Made by a program: the position numbers and the translations under genes. A stretch of DNA of 64,000 nt from Symsagittifera roscoffensis. Taxonomy: Eukaryota > Xenacoelomorpha > Acoela > Convolutidae. Below the pieces are notes generated by a model that saw only the letters and a list, made by a program, of their open reading frames with translations, did no database searches and was not told the DNA's origin. Location of the stretch: the NCBI RefSeq assembly GCF_963678635.1, contig NC_087064.1, forward strand, positions 7,723,671 through 7,787,670, read 5' to 3'. Below are positions 1 through 12,089 of this stretch, piece by piece (the first letter of the stretch is position 1; every line of letters begins with the position of its first letter).

Positions 1-976
1 GTTAATTCAAATGCACGCACATTCTTGTATATAACCGTGTTTATCTATCAAGAGAAATCGAAGCTTTTATTTGACGCCATTTTTTAAAGAAAACAGCTGA
101 CGTTTGCAGCAGGTAAACTAACCTGCATTTTTGATACTTTGTCACAATTTTTGTTAATTTGATGTTTCTGGTAACTTACTTAAAAAATTAATCGAAATTA
201 TAGATAGGCTTTTTATTACAAAAAAGTATGATTGCTCGACCCACCTGAGTAAAAACTATAAATCAAAACTGTGAGAAAATACGAACACTTGATGACCTAA
301 AAAAAACGTTTCAAACGCCAAAAATTTTCAAATTTTACATTCAAGGTATGATAATTTTGCAACTTCATTTCATTTGCAGCAATAGTTTGAACTGAGACTT
401 TGAAAATAGTCCATGAGTTCAAGGAAACAAATTTTTGTTTTAAAATGAATTTTTTCAGTTTTGGTTGTTAAATGAAAACTTTTTGTCATGTTCAAGTTGC
501 TAAAATTTTAAGAAATAGTTATGATTGAAAATTTTAAAATAAAATTACCCCAATTTGTGAATTCTGGTTATAAATCAGGTTAAAATTGCGACACAACAAA
601 CTCGAGCGTGAACAGTTTCTAGATTTTTTTTGGAGAAACGGACGCCAAACCAGGAGTTCTATTTCAATGTTTTAACTTTGTCGTTCCTTGATAACTAAAA
701 ACTTACACCTATACACGAGGTGGAAACAAAAAAAGGTTATGATCTCCATTACTTTGTAAAAAATTTAATGTTGACAATTTTTTATATTTCCAAAATTTAG
801 AACATATTCGTTCGTTTCAATAATACCCAACTGAAGTAATTCAGCCTGCCAAAACATTGATAAAGCAGCGACGTGGAAATTCATAGGCTAAAATTATGAA
901 ATAAACAAAACGGCAATGGAGCGGAAGATATCTCACCAAAATGCAATGAACAAACTTGGAGAATTTTTTTTCACAA

Positions 977-1412
977 AACAAGACTGCTCATATGTCAGGG
1001 CAAAGCCCTGAGGGTTCAGATTGCCCATACTCTTTATCAAATAGATTTTTGAGAATTTTTTTTAAACTATAAAACTTGGACAATATCAAAAATTTGAGCC
1101 GTAGGAAATTAAAACGACCAAATAGCTAGCCTCAATGCATTTTGGCTCGATAATTAATTCGCGTTACGCTTTCAGCATTATGGATAAAATCTTCAAAACG
1201 CGCATAAATTAGTCTAAGCTTGGTCAAGTTGGCAATTTTTAAACTCTCAAACTCTGCAAAAAAATGAGGTAAAAAATTTTAATTTGATTTCAAAAAAATA
1301 TCTTCAATGGGGCATAAAATTTTTGGTAGAAAATTAACGTCACTCGTCGAAAAATGACTGAGTAAAAAAAACAACAAGCATATTTATTCCGTTTTTTACG
1401 AAAGTCGGAACA
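977..1412 (+). mobile_element. R1 dispersed element (MITE-like), full copy
   Basis: The element starts with AAGACTGCTCATAT followed by the small hairpin AGGGCAAAGCCCT. It ends at ACGAAAGTCGGAACAA. The internal motif ATTCGCGTTACGCT recurs in the copy at 36.8-37.3 kb. The near-start TTCCGACT motif of sister copies is complementary to the end motif AGTCGGAA, which suggests subterminal inverted repeats of a non-autonomous DNA element. There is no coding capacity. The family name R1 is mine. Confidence 0.6.
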
Positions 1413-1860
1413 ACAAGACTTCTCGTATCTCAGGACTAAACCCTGAATAAACTGATTGCCTTTAAAAGCCAATTGATAGGTTTTTTGATTGAAAAACAGA
1501 CAAAATGATCGAAAAAACTCATCATTTTTTTCTTCTAATTATTTTCTCACACGCTATTGTAAACTACAAAGGGATGATTGTAGCGTCCGTGTTCAGACAA
1601 ACATTCCGGACAATTTTATGCTCAGGATTTTCAGCCAAAATACACCAGACATTTCAGCCAGTTTAAAATTAATTTATTTCAACCAATTACAATTTGAAAC
1701 ATAGATTAGTGACAAACACTAATTTTCCTGCACTATTTTTCTCGTGCCAATTATATGCGCAGCCAAGTAGGTCGATACCTGGTAATAAAGTCGATACGTG
1801 ACTGAAAAAAAATCCACCCAAATATAATTATACTGCTAATTATTCAAAAGTCAGAACAAA
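1413..1860 (+). mobile_element. R1 dispersed element, degenerate second copy
   Basis: This copy directly abuts the preceding one. It restarts with CAAGACTTCTCGTATCTCAG and runs to a degraded AAAGTCAGAACAAAAA end near 1860, giving a head-to-tail pair of R1 elements. Confidence 0.45.
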
Positions 1861-2954
1861 AACTAAATTCTGAATAGGTTTTTTAAAATCTCGTGCCAAC
1901 TGTACAATTTCCTTTTGAAAAATTTCAATCAAAATTGACCAGAAGCTGTGGGTCTTCAACTAATTCTGAACTCCCACCTACATTTTTTTGTTTGAAAAAA
2001 ACTCTAATTGCACTCTTAAACTACTTTTAGAGGTGCAAATCTACAATTATCGAACCAATTCAGCTGGATTTGGACGCGTGTTATGGTCTGAATCTAAATG
2101 GTTTCTATGTTTCAGATGATTGTAATTGGGTACTTCACTTTACAACAAGTCCGCTGATGATTCTTCCAATCCCATAAAAACTTGATTGCCGTCACCGTGG
2201 TCTATTGTTCAGCGGGGGCCAAGAATATTAGACAAGCAAATTAGACGACAGCTAACGGAATTGAGACAATGAATCTTTTTGAATTTAGACGATAAAAACT
2301 GGGTCAACAAAACTTTTTCTTTAGAATGATGTTTTATGATCACAGAAAAAATAGAGTATGACCGCAGAACTGATTCAAACGATTATTGAAAGTTAATTTT
2401 AAAACATTAAATTAAAAAAAAAACTAAATTGAAATGCATAAGTTATACAACTGATATTAATAATCTGACTTGTGGTTGGACAACCAGTAATCTCAACCAA
2501 AAGTTAATTTAAGTCTGTAAACAAATTTCACGCATTTTGCAGGCAAGCTATCGTCTCAATTTTGTTATTTTCTGGTCGTCTAAAATTATTTTCGTCTAAT
2601 TTCCTAAACTCCGTTCAGCGAATAAACAAATTGGTTCTCCGGTCAAGTTTGTTTTCATTCTATGATTTCTGAGTTTTAGTCTTTTCTATATAGTTTTTTG
2701 TTCCATTGCACTTGTTATTTAAAATGCCCACTGGTCTAGTAATTTTCCATTGTTTTAGTTACCATTATTCAAAAGCTGAAAGGAATGACGTAAATGAATG
2801 GCTTTCAGAGTTACTCCGCTAATCAAAATTTAAGCTTTTTTAAAATAAAACTTGAAATGCCTTCCTGGTTTCTTAAACGAAATCTAAATTGAACTGTTCC
2901 TTTTAAAGGAGCGATTGTTGAATCAGATAGCGAAAAATAGTCTACATTGAGGTC

Positions 2955-3255
2955 GATTTAGACTTTCCAATTTTGGACAACCGCTTCTAAAACTTGTCTA
3001 AAAGGGTCTTCAGCGCCACTATATAATAGTTTTGAGGGGGACTGCGCGCTGAACAAACGCAATTTCTTCAAGTTAAACCCTTCCAAAAGTGACGAAAAAC
3101 GGTTTGGCATATGTTTTCCCAGCAGTTTGCCTGCGGCTCTAGACAGTGGTCTATAAAATGTTATTGGAGAGCTCAGAAAATCAATTTGGTCAACCTGAAA
3201 AAAGTCGATTAAATTTCGATTTTTCTTCCTGGAAAAGATTCTAGATCCGCCCATT
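2955..3255 (-). repeat. R2 dispersed element copy
   Basis: The copy carries GCGCCACT..., GAGCTCAGAAAATCAATTTG and CTAGATCCGCCCA. These are the same ordered blocks as the copies at 4.45, 8.8-9.3, 11.1, 12.1 and 38.0 kb. Its orientation is opposite to the 4.45-kb copy. It is degenerate and noncoding. Confidence 0.6.
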
Positions 3256-3570
3256 CTCTACAGAACAACAACGTTAAATGTTTTCCAAATTGTATTTGTA
3301 TACTTGGTAACGCACCAATATAACATCCTAATTTGAACTAGCAAAACCCTATATAACTTCTCAACTGCATGTTTGCGTATTGAAAAACACGAATCTAAAC
3401 TCTATTTATTACTTAAGCCTATCTAAATAACAATCAAAACAATCTTTATAACTTGAACCTATCTAAATAACAATCAAAACAGGAAGCTTTTAACAAAGTG
3501 CAGTTCGCCGGGTCCATCTAGTAGTAAATTTTGCCAATAAATCTAAATCTGAGCGCAGAAATTTACCATG

Positions 3571-3625
3571 ATCTACTTAACAATCTCCCTCCCTATTCAG
3601 AAAGGGGAGAGATTGTTAAGTAGAT
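3571..3625. repeat. Short hairpin with repeated half-site
   Basis: A 16-bp perfect inverted repeat (3571-3586 against 3610-3625, ATCTACTTAACAATCT) has a loop of about 23 nt. The right half-site recurs twice more with changes near 3673-3700 and 3705-3731, each next to a G-rich run. Confidence 0.6.
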
Positions 3626-4143
3626 TAAATAATCGAATTTTCGACCAAACAGAATGCAGCAAAATGTGTTTATTCATAGGGGTGGAGATTCTTAAGTAGA
3701 TATCATAGGGGGGGGGGATTGTTAAATAGATTCATTTACCACTTATTTTGCTTCTTGAATTTTTTACCCCAGTTTCGCACATGAATTTCGAGTTCAAAAT
3801 ATTGGCAAACACGACAAATCTTATTATGTTAGAACCCATGGATCTCTTTAACTATATACCTAGTAACGAATATCCCCCATAAAGAAAAATATCAATGGTT
3901 AAGCACATGAGAGTTTTATACCTCGAAACGAATCTCTCCTTATGCAAAATGGGGGATATAGTTACAGAGATCCAAACCCATATAAGTACAAATCTACCAT
4001 TTTTAATTCTCTAAACGCACAAAAAAGGGTAAAAATATAAATTCAGTTTTTACTTAATTCGCATTGATGCAATAGTTTTTCCTTTCGTGCGACAATTTTT
4101 ATCGGAGTAAAACACACAATTGTGACCGACTACAATGGTTTGT

Positions 4144-4293
4144 TCAGTTGTACTTCTGGGTTGGCTTCTTAGTCATGATCCTGTGCTCCAGGTCCTCGAA
4201 GGCCTTCTGACTCGCCAGATCCACTTCATCCAGCACCTCCTCAACTCCAGTCACTTCTGGAATGTAGAACTGCAGCATGTTCTGCACCCCAGA
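4144..4293 (-). CDS. NFU1: NFU1 exon 3: C-terminus
   Basis: The exon follows the acceptor TTTGTTTCAG in phase 0. It encodes [20 protein letters not shown] and a charged tail ending in a TGA stop. The match to the animal NFU1 C-terminus ([14 protein letters not shown]) is unmistakable. Confidence 0.96.
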   Translation of the reverse strand, partial: SGVQNMLQFYIPEVTGVEEVLDEVDLASQKAFEDLEHRIMTKKPTQKYN

Positions 4294-7200
4294 CTGAAAC
4301 AAACACAAAACAACATAACACAACCAGTTATTGGCCCACAACCCAATTAGTTCCAAGATCAATTAATTCACTCAACCAAAGCGACTTTTAGACACACTTT
4401 TGAACATATTTTTGCCTGCAAGGGATTGCATTCTTTTGCTCTAGTTGCAGGGGCGTGTCTAGGATTTTCTCGAGGGGGTGGGGGCATTTTCAAAAAATTT
4501 TGTGAACCTTTTTTTTAGGTCGACCAAATTGATTTTCTGAGCTCTCCTAAATCAAAATAAAGACCCCATTTTGCCCAAATTTTCTGCGCCGCAAGCAAAA
4601 TTTTGAAAACAGGCCAAAAAAGGCGTTTTTAGGCAATTTTTGGAAAATTTTGATTTAAAAAAAAACGTTTATTCGGCGCGCGCCTTCAAAAACTTTAGGG
4701 TCCGTCATCAAAAATGGATATCTCAAAATAGCACAAAGGAGACCCCCCTAAATCCGCTGGTGTTCTAGTTGCATCCTTCTCGCTGAAAATTCAGCGCTAA
4801 AAACATGTCCGTTGCCGTCAGAAAACAAAGTTCACAGTCCAAAAGTTCACAGAAATTTGGAGAAACTAGGACACTGTTGCAAATGGTGGGTCGTATCAAT
4901 ATCTAAGAAAGACAATAATACCCTTACGGTGAAAATGACATAATAATACTAAAAGAACTAGTCGAGAAAAAGGATGCTAAAAACCAAGCGTTTTTCTTCA
5001 AAATTATATTTTTGAATTTTCTCGGTTATGGTTTACTCAAAACTTTGTGAGACTGCTTCGATTATTTTCAATAAAGAAAAATCATTGTTTTGTCCTTATG
5101 ATGCCACCTTGATCTTAAAATGTGAATTAGAGCATTTAGATTTGTAAACCTGAATAGTACGTCTTTGTCTGACGTGGTTTGATGATGCTGACCATTTTGA
5201 CACTTATTACCTATATCGTTACCAATTGTTTTAATACAAAAAAGGAATTACTGCTTAATTTGTGAAAAAGGGTCTACAGGCAGAGTTGCACTCCATGAAA
5301 AAGATAGAAAAATTAGCAAAAAATCATGATATTCACAGAAGCAATAATTGTGGAAATCACTGAAAAATTCATCCATTTTTCTCGACTCTGCAATTTAGAT
5401 GAAAAGCTAAAAACTTTTAAATCTTAAAAACACAAATCATTCATCGTTAAGGATGGTATAAGAAATAACAAGACTGCTCGTATATCAGGGCAAAGCCGTG
5501 AATGTTTCGACTGCCCATTAATTGGTCTCTATTAGTTTTTGGGAATATTGACAAACTACGAATTTTAGACTGAAAATATCAAATTAAAAGTGTTAAATAA
5601 TCTTGCCTCAACTCAACTTGGAACGATTATGAAATAGGATAATTTGCCACGCATAAATATTTCGCATAGTGAAATAATCAGTTCGAGTAGCAACGCAATT
5701 GGTATTTTAGTTTAGTGCAAGCATACTCGCTTAGCAATCCGAAGGTTTTCGGAGCGACACCCATACGCTGTCAATTTTTCTAAAATCGGTCACAATAAAA
5801 AACCAACCCAATAAAAACCAACAATAAAAACCAACATTATAGGCTTAGAGAATCAGTTTATTCAAAAAAGTGATAGTCTACAAAAATTTTCCAGGTATTT
5901 GCAATATAGCCCAAAACACTCCATTCGATAAAAACGATTTTCGCTTAAATCCCACCAATTTGGGATCTATTAGCTTAATTTTCAGATAATTTTTCTCAAT
6001 TTTAAAGCAAGCTTCATTTCAAACTAAATATTGGTACATTTCATGTAGATTTGACTGTTAGAACTGGCAGAGTATTACATGGAACCTCATCCTTTTAAGC
6101 TTTCCAGTAGAATAAAATGATCTATCGTATCAAGCGGTTTTTTTTTTAGAAATATTTAAAACAAGCGACTCCTTAAATTTTGGAAATTTTCAAGATTTTT
6201 CATCTTCTGTTGCTGTAAGGATAGCATTAATAGATCAACATTTGTTAAAATCAGACTTGTTCAGTTGCAGGAATTTTAAATTTAGCTACAAATTTTGAAT
6301 GTCGGAAAAAAAATAATTTTCAGATAATTTTTCTCAATTTTAAAGCATTTTTTTTCCGACATTCAAAATTTGTAGCTAAATTTAAAATTCCTGCAACTGA
6401 ACAAGTCTGATTTTAACAAATGTTGATCTATTAATGCTATCCTTACAGCAACAGAAGATGAAAAATCTTGAAAATTTCCAAAATTTAAGGAGTCGCTTGT
6501 TTTAAATATTTCTAAAAAAAAAACCGCTTGATACGATAGATCATTTTATTCTACTGGAAAGCTTAAAAGGATGAGGTTCCATGTAATACTCTGCCAGTTC
6601 TAACAGTCAAATCTACATGAAATGTACCAATATTTAGTTTGAAATGAAAAACATAGCCAACAGACAGTTGAAAAAATCTTCAAGAAACTCAAGAAAACAA
6701 TAGTAAACAATTGACTGATTTTTGAACAATTCCCAATTTTCAAGTTTCGAGTAGAAAAACACATCACTAATGTTTTTCGAATTTTCAAAATCTTTTATCA
6801 TTTACATTTTGCAAAACAGTCTTACTAAATGCAAAAATTGAACTCGAAAAAATCAAAAGTCAAACCGTTCAAAAATATCAACGAGACCTATATAAGTGTC
6901 TTCAAATTATACCAAATTTGTCGAACTTACTAGAACTAGTTATACCAAATTTGTCGAACATGCTAGAACTAGTTATACCAAATTTGTCGAACTTGCTAGA
7001 ACTTAGTTATACCAAATTTGTCGAACTCACTAGAACTTAGTTACACCAAACTTGTCGCCCAGATCGTTCAGTCAGAGGATTAAAACATTTCACAATTTTT
7101 ATCCTCAAGGAAACGGCAACCTGACAATTCCAGACAGTTCGCATAAAAGATATTACTTAAAAACGATATCACATTAAATACTGCTTCCTGTTGGATAATT

Positions 7201-10200
7201 CCAATTTAGGCAAACTACTTTTTTTCCGATTTAAAAAAAATTAATCCTCATTGTTGTTGGTTTTCCAAAAATCTCGCATCGATGATCTTCTGGGTTAATG
7301 CGTAATATTCATGAGCAAAGCAAAACTGTTTATGTATCTCTTTCTCGCTAAACATTTCACTAGAAGAATTAAATGTAAAATAAGCTCCAAAGGAGCCCAT
7401 ATAATCAATTTGGTCGAAAAAGCGACTCGAATCAAACACAATGAAAATCTCCCCACTTACACAAATTTCCGCCGTAATAACCAAGTAGATAGTACCACAG
7501 CGCAGCGGAAGAATTAAAGTTCGAAACGCGATCGATATTCTAATTTTTTTGTTTTGCTTTTGCGGAACTTTTTTTGCTTTGTCACAACTACGCGATTTTT
7601 TTTTAAAGTGGGTATTTGGAAAAAAATAAATTTCTTTTCGCATTCTTTCCTTTTTTTTGCAAATTGCAGGAAACAGCTCCGGAAATTATTGGAAACAATT
7701 CATTTTTCAAACTATGCAGCCATCATTATGAGTCAAAAGAATGCTTTAAGCATGAAAATTAAGTTTATGACGGATCACTAAATGATGGACCAATGACTAT
7801 ACTCATTTTGTGATGGATCGATGAACGATGACAAAGTCACTTTGGGCGCAAAAAAACTTCAAAACCAATACAAATATGGGTTCAAAATTTTACAAAAGGC
7901 TTCTTCAGCAAATGTACATCTGAGTAACAAGCATACTCTAGTCAACTGCAGACCGACCTTTACATGGTCGTCTCAAAATAAATGAAGTAGAATTGATAAA
8001 AGCTTTTAACTGAAACGGACTTCCCCTGATTACTACCTAAAGTATGCTAGTTTTATTCAAAACTGACCATTCTGTGAGTTACTTATGGAAAAAGGTATAG
8101 AAGCCGATTGCAATACCGTTGCTTGTCGCAAGGGTAATAATTTACTTTCAAAGTGACAGTTGAAGACGGACAGGAAGAACAGGCGCCCTGCATCCTCAAC
8201 TTCACGATTCCGTCTCGGAAGCCCCTCAGTTGCAAATCTCCGCCGTCTTCCTGCACTGTCGGTCTGATTCTACTGTCCATCAACTCAATGATCTGCTCAA
8301 CAATTGCAGCATCCGCTGGACTAAAACTCAAACTTTTCAACACTGAAGTCAAACGATTTTGGCTCCCCCCCCCTTCACCTCACATAAGCATCAAATTTAT
8401 GGTGTAACAATTTTTGTAACGATCAGACATTGTGTACAGAATATTTATAAGAAAAAACTCGCAGGAGGGAGGGAAAAAGAAAAAGAGCCACGATTACATG
8501 ACAAAACACCCCTCAGCTTAAGAGCCCTTAGCTCTTTTGTCCTGGCACCGTATTCCAATCTTTATGGGAAACGGCAGACAAATTAAACAATGTAATACGC
8601 ATGAATCTTAGGACGACGTCAAAGCTGATTTTAGTCAGATTTATCACAAAGCTCACGGCAAAGCGAAAGCACGTTAAACAAAAAATTTTAATGATAATTT
8701 GGCAAAGATTGATTACAAAACTTCGAAAAGCAGCGAGAAAGCTTGTTCTACAAAACTAGTAGCTGAAAAAAGGGTTCCCCTTTTGATACTTTATAAGAAA
8801 TCCATTCATGGTCGACCGACCAAAAAGTTTTTCTAAAGGCGTCATCGGCGCCAATATTACTAATTTTGAGGGGCAGCGCGCGCCAAAAAAACGCTATTTT
8901 TTTGTTAAATATTTCCAAAAATGCCCAAAAAATTTCCAATTATTGACTAGTAAAGGATTGCCTATAATGAAATAATTCAACAGCTAAGCATATGCAAACT
9001 TTGAACATGGTAACGAATACCCCCATTTTTTTTGCAAAAAGGGGAATAATTAAAAACAGGGTCGGATTTAGGGAGCGGGGGAGGAGGGTTTGACGCCTTT
9101 ATTTTTGGTCCATGGACTCTAAAAATTTTCTAAAGGCATCTTCGGCGCCAATATTTTGAGGGAGGGGCAGCGCTGGAAAAACGCAATTTTTTGACCAAAA
9201 TTATCTAAATAGTGCCTAAAAACGCCTTTTCTGGCCTGTTGTTTTCAAAATTTTGCCTGCGGCGCAAAAAATTAGACAAAAAAGGGTCTTTTTAGTGTTT
9301 GGGGAGAGCTCAGAAAATCAATTTAGTCGACGTAAAAAAGAGTCTTTGTTGCGAGTCTCCTTCATTACCTCTACGCTACAGATCCATGATACCTTGAAGC
9401 TAAAGTGCTATTTGTAATATAATAGTCTGGGTTAATATCCATAGCATTGGCTGTACTTTCGTTTTTTATATTATACTTTTTTTCTTGTGTTATAAATTTA
9501 CAAATTTTAGCGAGTTGTATTTAATTATCTGCGCTTCTCATGTCTATTTGAGTGCCGATATCTGAATTTTATTGACTAATCGATATACAGATAATTGAAT
9601 ATCAACTTCATTAGTTATCCTTTTAAAAGGGAAATTAATTTTTCACTTAAGACGCTTTCGCTTTCAGATGAGTTTTTTTACAGAAAAAAAGTACTGCACG
9701 ATGATGGCGAAGCCCTGAAGGTTTCGACTGCCCTTTGAAGTTTACGGATTTAGGTTCGTTTTAAAAAAAATTGATGCAATTTTCAAAAATAAATGAAAAA
9801 AAAATCAAACATTTTTAAGAGTTTTTATAATCATCACCCCACGTGCATATAGCAAATTGTTAAACAGGCCCAATAGCCTGCCTCAGTGCAAATTGTGACA
9901 GTTTCCAAAACGGATTAAAACTTTGCTTACGCGTTAATACCACGAAAAAAATCTTGCGTTTATTATCCCAAATTGGTGAAATCGTCTATCTTTATAACCC
10001 CATAACTTAAAAAAATCTTTTTACACATCTTTTTATATTTGAGCTCAGGGCAACAATAGTTTTCAAATGATATTTAAAAATCCCGTCAATATTGTTAGTT
10101 AAAAGTCGAATTTAGTCTGGAGAAAAAAAACTACCCCGAGCACAAATATTCTATCACTTTCTTCGAAAATCGGAACAAAAAAGCCGGATGTTACTTTCAT

Positions 10201-11051
10201 CACTTTTTTCAAATCTAGTTGAATGAATGAAAACGTTAGCGCAGATTAACATGAGATGCTCGCTGAATGTAGCATTGCTGTTACTCTAAAAATTGACATC
10301 AAAATCTGCCGCATTTAAAACTCAAATGAGATGCAAATGAACAGAGTCATGTAATTTAGATGACTGCCAGTGTAATTTGAGAGTCATAAATTTGGGATTT
10401 ATAAGGGAGTTGGAAAACTTGAGCAGCTGTCAGTCAGCATTTGAATAAATTTCAACATCGTCATCCTTATTAACTAGGCGACCTTAAGAATAGTAACTCA
10501 TTTTAAGCAACATCTGATAATGATGAAATGATTGTCTATTTTGTTACACCGATATACTTTCTCTTAATCATTATCCACTCAAGGGAAGGAAAAAAAAATA
10601 CTCACTCAAAGTCAATTTCTTCTGAATTTGCAGTCGTCGACGATTCATCGACTTCTGTGTCATCTTTCACGACCGGCAAATTACTTGCAAAGAAATCCTG
10701 GATCACGGCAAATAAGTCTGGTTTGATGAGAGCCCAATCGGTGTCTGTTATTTTGGTGATAGTTATGAAATCCGAGCCCAAGAGAACCCCTTTAACTCCC
10801 TCCACTCGGAACAAATGTCTGGCCAGAGGTGACCTTGCAGCCTCGTTTATAGAAGGAATGTTTAAAGTGGGTTGCGTGAAACTTGTTCCTTCTAGAACAT
10901 TCGTGCCGGGTGTAAATTTGAGACTGTTCGGGTTGGGAGTTTGGTGAACTTGTATGAACATGTTTCTCAGATGAGCCAAACTCAGTGCCGGAAGTCTCGT
11001 ATGTCGTGATAATGATGCGGTGCATCGCAAAAACGACGATACTGCTGTCAT
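4144..11051 (-). CDS. NFU1: NFU1 iron-sulfur cluster scaffold, mitochondrial (3 exons)
   Basis: NFU1 is a late-acting mitochondrial Fe-S carrier that delivers 4Fe-4S clusters to targets such as lipoate synthase and respiratory complexes. The model joins 11051-10606, 8320-8146 and 4293-4144. All three junctions are GT-AG and phases match, giving 256 aa against about 254 in human NFU1. Residues 1-30 are basic, Ser/Thr-rich and lack acidic residues, as expected for a targeting peptide. The Nfu N-terminal domain begins [16 protein letters not shown] (from residue 31). The NifU-like domain has [12 protein letters not shown] and the cluster-ligating CSSC motif at about residues 196-199. I see no frameshift or missing key residue. 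The introns (about 2.3 and 3.9 kb) are filled with repeats. An AG preceded by a pyrimidine tract lies 4 nt upstream of the ATG. Confidence 0.97.
4445..4755 (+). repeat. R2 dispersed element copy
   Basis: It starts GGGGCGTGTCTAGGATTTTC. It then has GACCAAATTGATTTTCTGAG, a GCGCC block, and AGGGTCCGTCATCAAAAAT near the end. The copy lies in NFU1 intron 2 and is noncoding. Confidence 0.65.
5468..5700 (+). repeat. R1 dispersed element, partial
   Basis: The signature ACAAGACTGCTCGTATATC with a mutated hairpin (AGGGCAAAGCCGT) is followed by CGACTGCCCATTAA. The 3' half is degraded. It lies in NFU1 intron 2. Confidence 0.5.
5977..6008 (+). repeat. 32-bp direct repeat, copy 1 (flank of palindrome)
   Basis: This 32-bp stretch ends 4 bp before the left arm of the palindrome. 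It is repeated exactly at 6315-6346 as the palindrome spacer. Confidence 0.9.
6013..6648. repeat. Perfect 302-bp inverted repeat in NFU1 intron 2
   Basis: The left arm 6013-6314 and right arm 6347-6648 are reverse complements with no mismatch that I could find, including equal-length homopolymers of 10 and 8. The 32-bp spacer (6315-6346) exactly copies 5977-6008, just left of the left arm. Transcribed with NFU1, it would form a hairpin of about 300 bp. No transposase signature or target-site duplication was seen. A template-switch event, or an artefact from a self-complementary read, could explain it. Confidence 0.93.
6654..6910 (+). repeat. R3 dispersed element copy
   Basis: It begins AGCCAACAGACAGTTG, the start seen at 16.99 and 39.15 kb. 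It ends with GACCTATATAAGTGTCTTC, the 3' hallmark of the family. It is noncoding and SINE-like in size. Confidence 0.5.
6907..7052. repeat. 34/35-bp tandem repeat, about 4 copies
   Basis: The unit TTATACCAAATTTGTCGAAC plus CTAGAACTAG occurs four times, with a degraded fifth start. Copies differ by a few substitutions and one base of length. It lies in NFU1 intron 2. Confidence 0.85.
7248..7643 (-). other. Unassigned 131-codon open frame inside NFU1 intron
   Basis: This is an open frame on the same strand as NFU1, basic at its N-terminus and mixed hydrophobic/acidic afterwards. I recognise no domain and see no convincing splice sites or homologue. In such AT-rich DNA it may be chance. It is listed only because it is among the longest unexplained frames. 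Confidence 0.12.
8146..8320 (-). CDS. NFU1: NFU1 exon 2: NifU-like C-terminal domain with CxxC
   Basis: The 175-nt exon follows the acceptor TTTGAGTTTTAG and ends at the donor AAA|GTAAAT. Only this acceptor keeps the frame: the upstream TTCAG would read into a TAG. It encodes the conserved PTVQEDGGD and ACSSCPSS motifs. The CSSC cysteines are the expected cluster ligands. Confidence 0.96.
8764..8945 (-). repeat. R2 dispersed element, partial
   Basis: The blocks GGTCGACCGACC, GGCGTCATCGGCGCCAATAT and GGGGCAGCGCGCGCC match the 12.1-kb copy. It lies in NFU1 intron 1. Confidence 0.55.
9115..9345 (-). repeat. R2 dispersed element, partial
   Basis: The blocks GGCATCTTCGGCGCCAATAT and GAGAGCTCAGAAAATCAATT mark a second R2 copy. 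It is joined directly to a SINE fragment beginning about 9352. Confidence 0.6.
9352..9430 (-). repeat. tRNA-derived SINE head, truncated
   Basis: The minus strand carries the A-box-like TAGCGTAGAGG (9368-9378), with flanks nearly identical to the SINE head at 13.57-13.64 kb. The B box is missing because the fragment is cut off by the adjacent R2 element. Confidence 0.6.
9690..10180 (+). repeat. R1 dispersed element, diverged copy
   Basis: It begins TACTGCACGATGATGGCGAA with GCCCTGAAGG and CGACTGCCC. It ends GAGCACAAATATTCTATCAC with TTCGAAAATCGGAACAA, the same start and end as the 36.8-37.27 kb copy. It lies in NFU1 intron 1. Confidence 0.55.
10606..11051 (-). CDS. NFU1: NFU1 exon 1: targeting peptide and Nfu N domain
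   Basis: The exon starts at ATG (11049-11051) and encodes 148 residues plus two bases. It ends at the strong donor GA|GTGAGT (10605/10604). The encoded domain runs from [16 protein letters not shown] through FFASNLPVV and then an acidic linker, the same order as in animal NFU1 proteins. Confidence 0.96.
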
Positions 11052-11119
11052 TTTTCTGAAAGAATTTGACGATTAAGCCAAGAGCAAAGACTAAAACAGC
11101 GCTCTATAGCTTTTTAGAT

Positions 11120-11345
11120 AGGGGCAGATCTAAGATTTCTTGAGGGCAGGGGAGAGGGGGTTTTTTTTTTAAAAAAAAGAAAAAATGCCTTGAATTTATA
11201 AGAAGGACCAAATTGATTTTCCGAGCGCTCCCAAAACACTCTAAAGACCATATTTGATAAAACTTTCTGTGCAGGCAAACTTCTTACGAAGGCAAAAAAT
11301 ACCGTTTCTGGACAATTTTGACCAAAAAATTGCCTTTTTCCGAGT
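11120..11345 (+). repeat. R2 dispersed element copy
   Basis: It starts AGGGGCAGATCTAAGATTTC, then has GACCAAATTGATTTTCCGAG and degraded GCGCAGG-type blocks. Confidence 0.6.
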
Positions 11346-12089
11346 GACAGTGCTTGCTTGAATAAGAAAGCGTATGAACAAAAGAAAAAAGGAAAACTGT
11401 TTTGTTTGACCGCGTCGCTAATGAAAATTAAGTTTTTTTAGCCTTTGGAAAAAATCCAACTGTTAGATCGTACGTTTTAATTTCGCACGCTCCCACTCAA
11501 AAAAAATATATAGTGCTTCTTAAGAAAGCTATTAGGTCTGGTCGGCCAAAAATGGAACCCCACCCCCTTCGATCCACCCCTGATATTGAGACTATATTAC
11601 TGCCGAATTTTAGGATCAAGATATTTTATTTTATTTTGATTCAATTTAATAAGAGTTTAATTCAAGATAAAGAGAAAAAACTAAAGTGCGAACAAGGATT
11701 GCCCATAGCACAGAATCTTCCGACCACAAAGATTGAAGAAAGAAATCCTAAAATTGGGGAAAGTTCAAAATCTTTTTAAAAAAATCATTTTTATTCTTGT
11801 TTAAAAATTCTTGGTTAAATTTTTTTTAAAGCATGGGTCAATTGAACTAGGTCAAAAGCTGCCACATTTTTGCTGAAAATTATTACGCCATTATAAAAAC
11901 CGCATGAAAATATAATTGAGAGTTTAGTGTCCTTATTATATTTTGTGATTTGATCTGAAAAAAAAAACGGAAAATCAGACCAGCTTATCTCGAAATTGTG
12001 AGATATTTTTCGAATTCCAAAAACGGCTGGAAAGTCTTTAGTATGACACCAAACGTGACTACTCACAAGCTTTCTTTTAAATAGCCGAA

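Larger units (their letters stand above)
1..4143. other. Gene-free AT-rich stretch 3' of NFU1
   Basis: I see no coding exon here. The stretch carries dispersed repeats, listed separately: two R1 elements near 1-1.9 kb, an R2 element near 3 kb, and a hairpin cluster near 3.6 kb. Short open frames are compositionally AT-rich and match nothing I recognise. Confidence 0.6.

Noticed and set aside
3571-3731. CRISPR-like repetition of a palindromic half-site
   Set aside because: Only three irregularly spaced, diverged copies in a eukaryotic intergenic region; no array structure.
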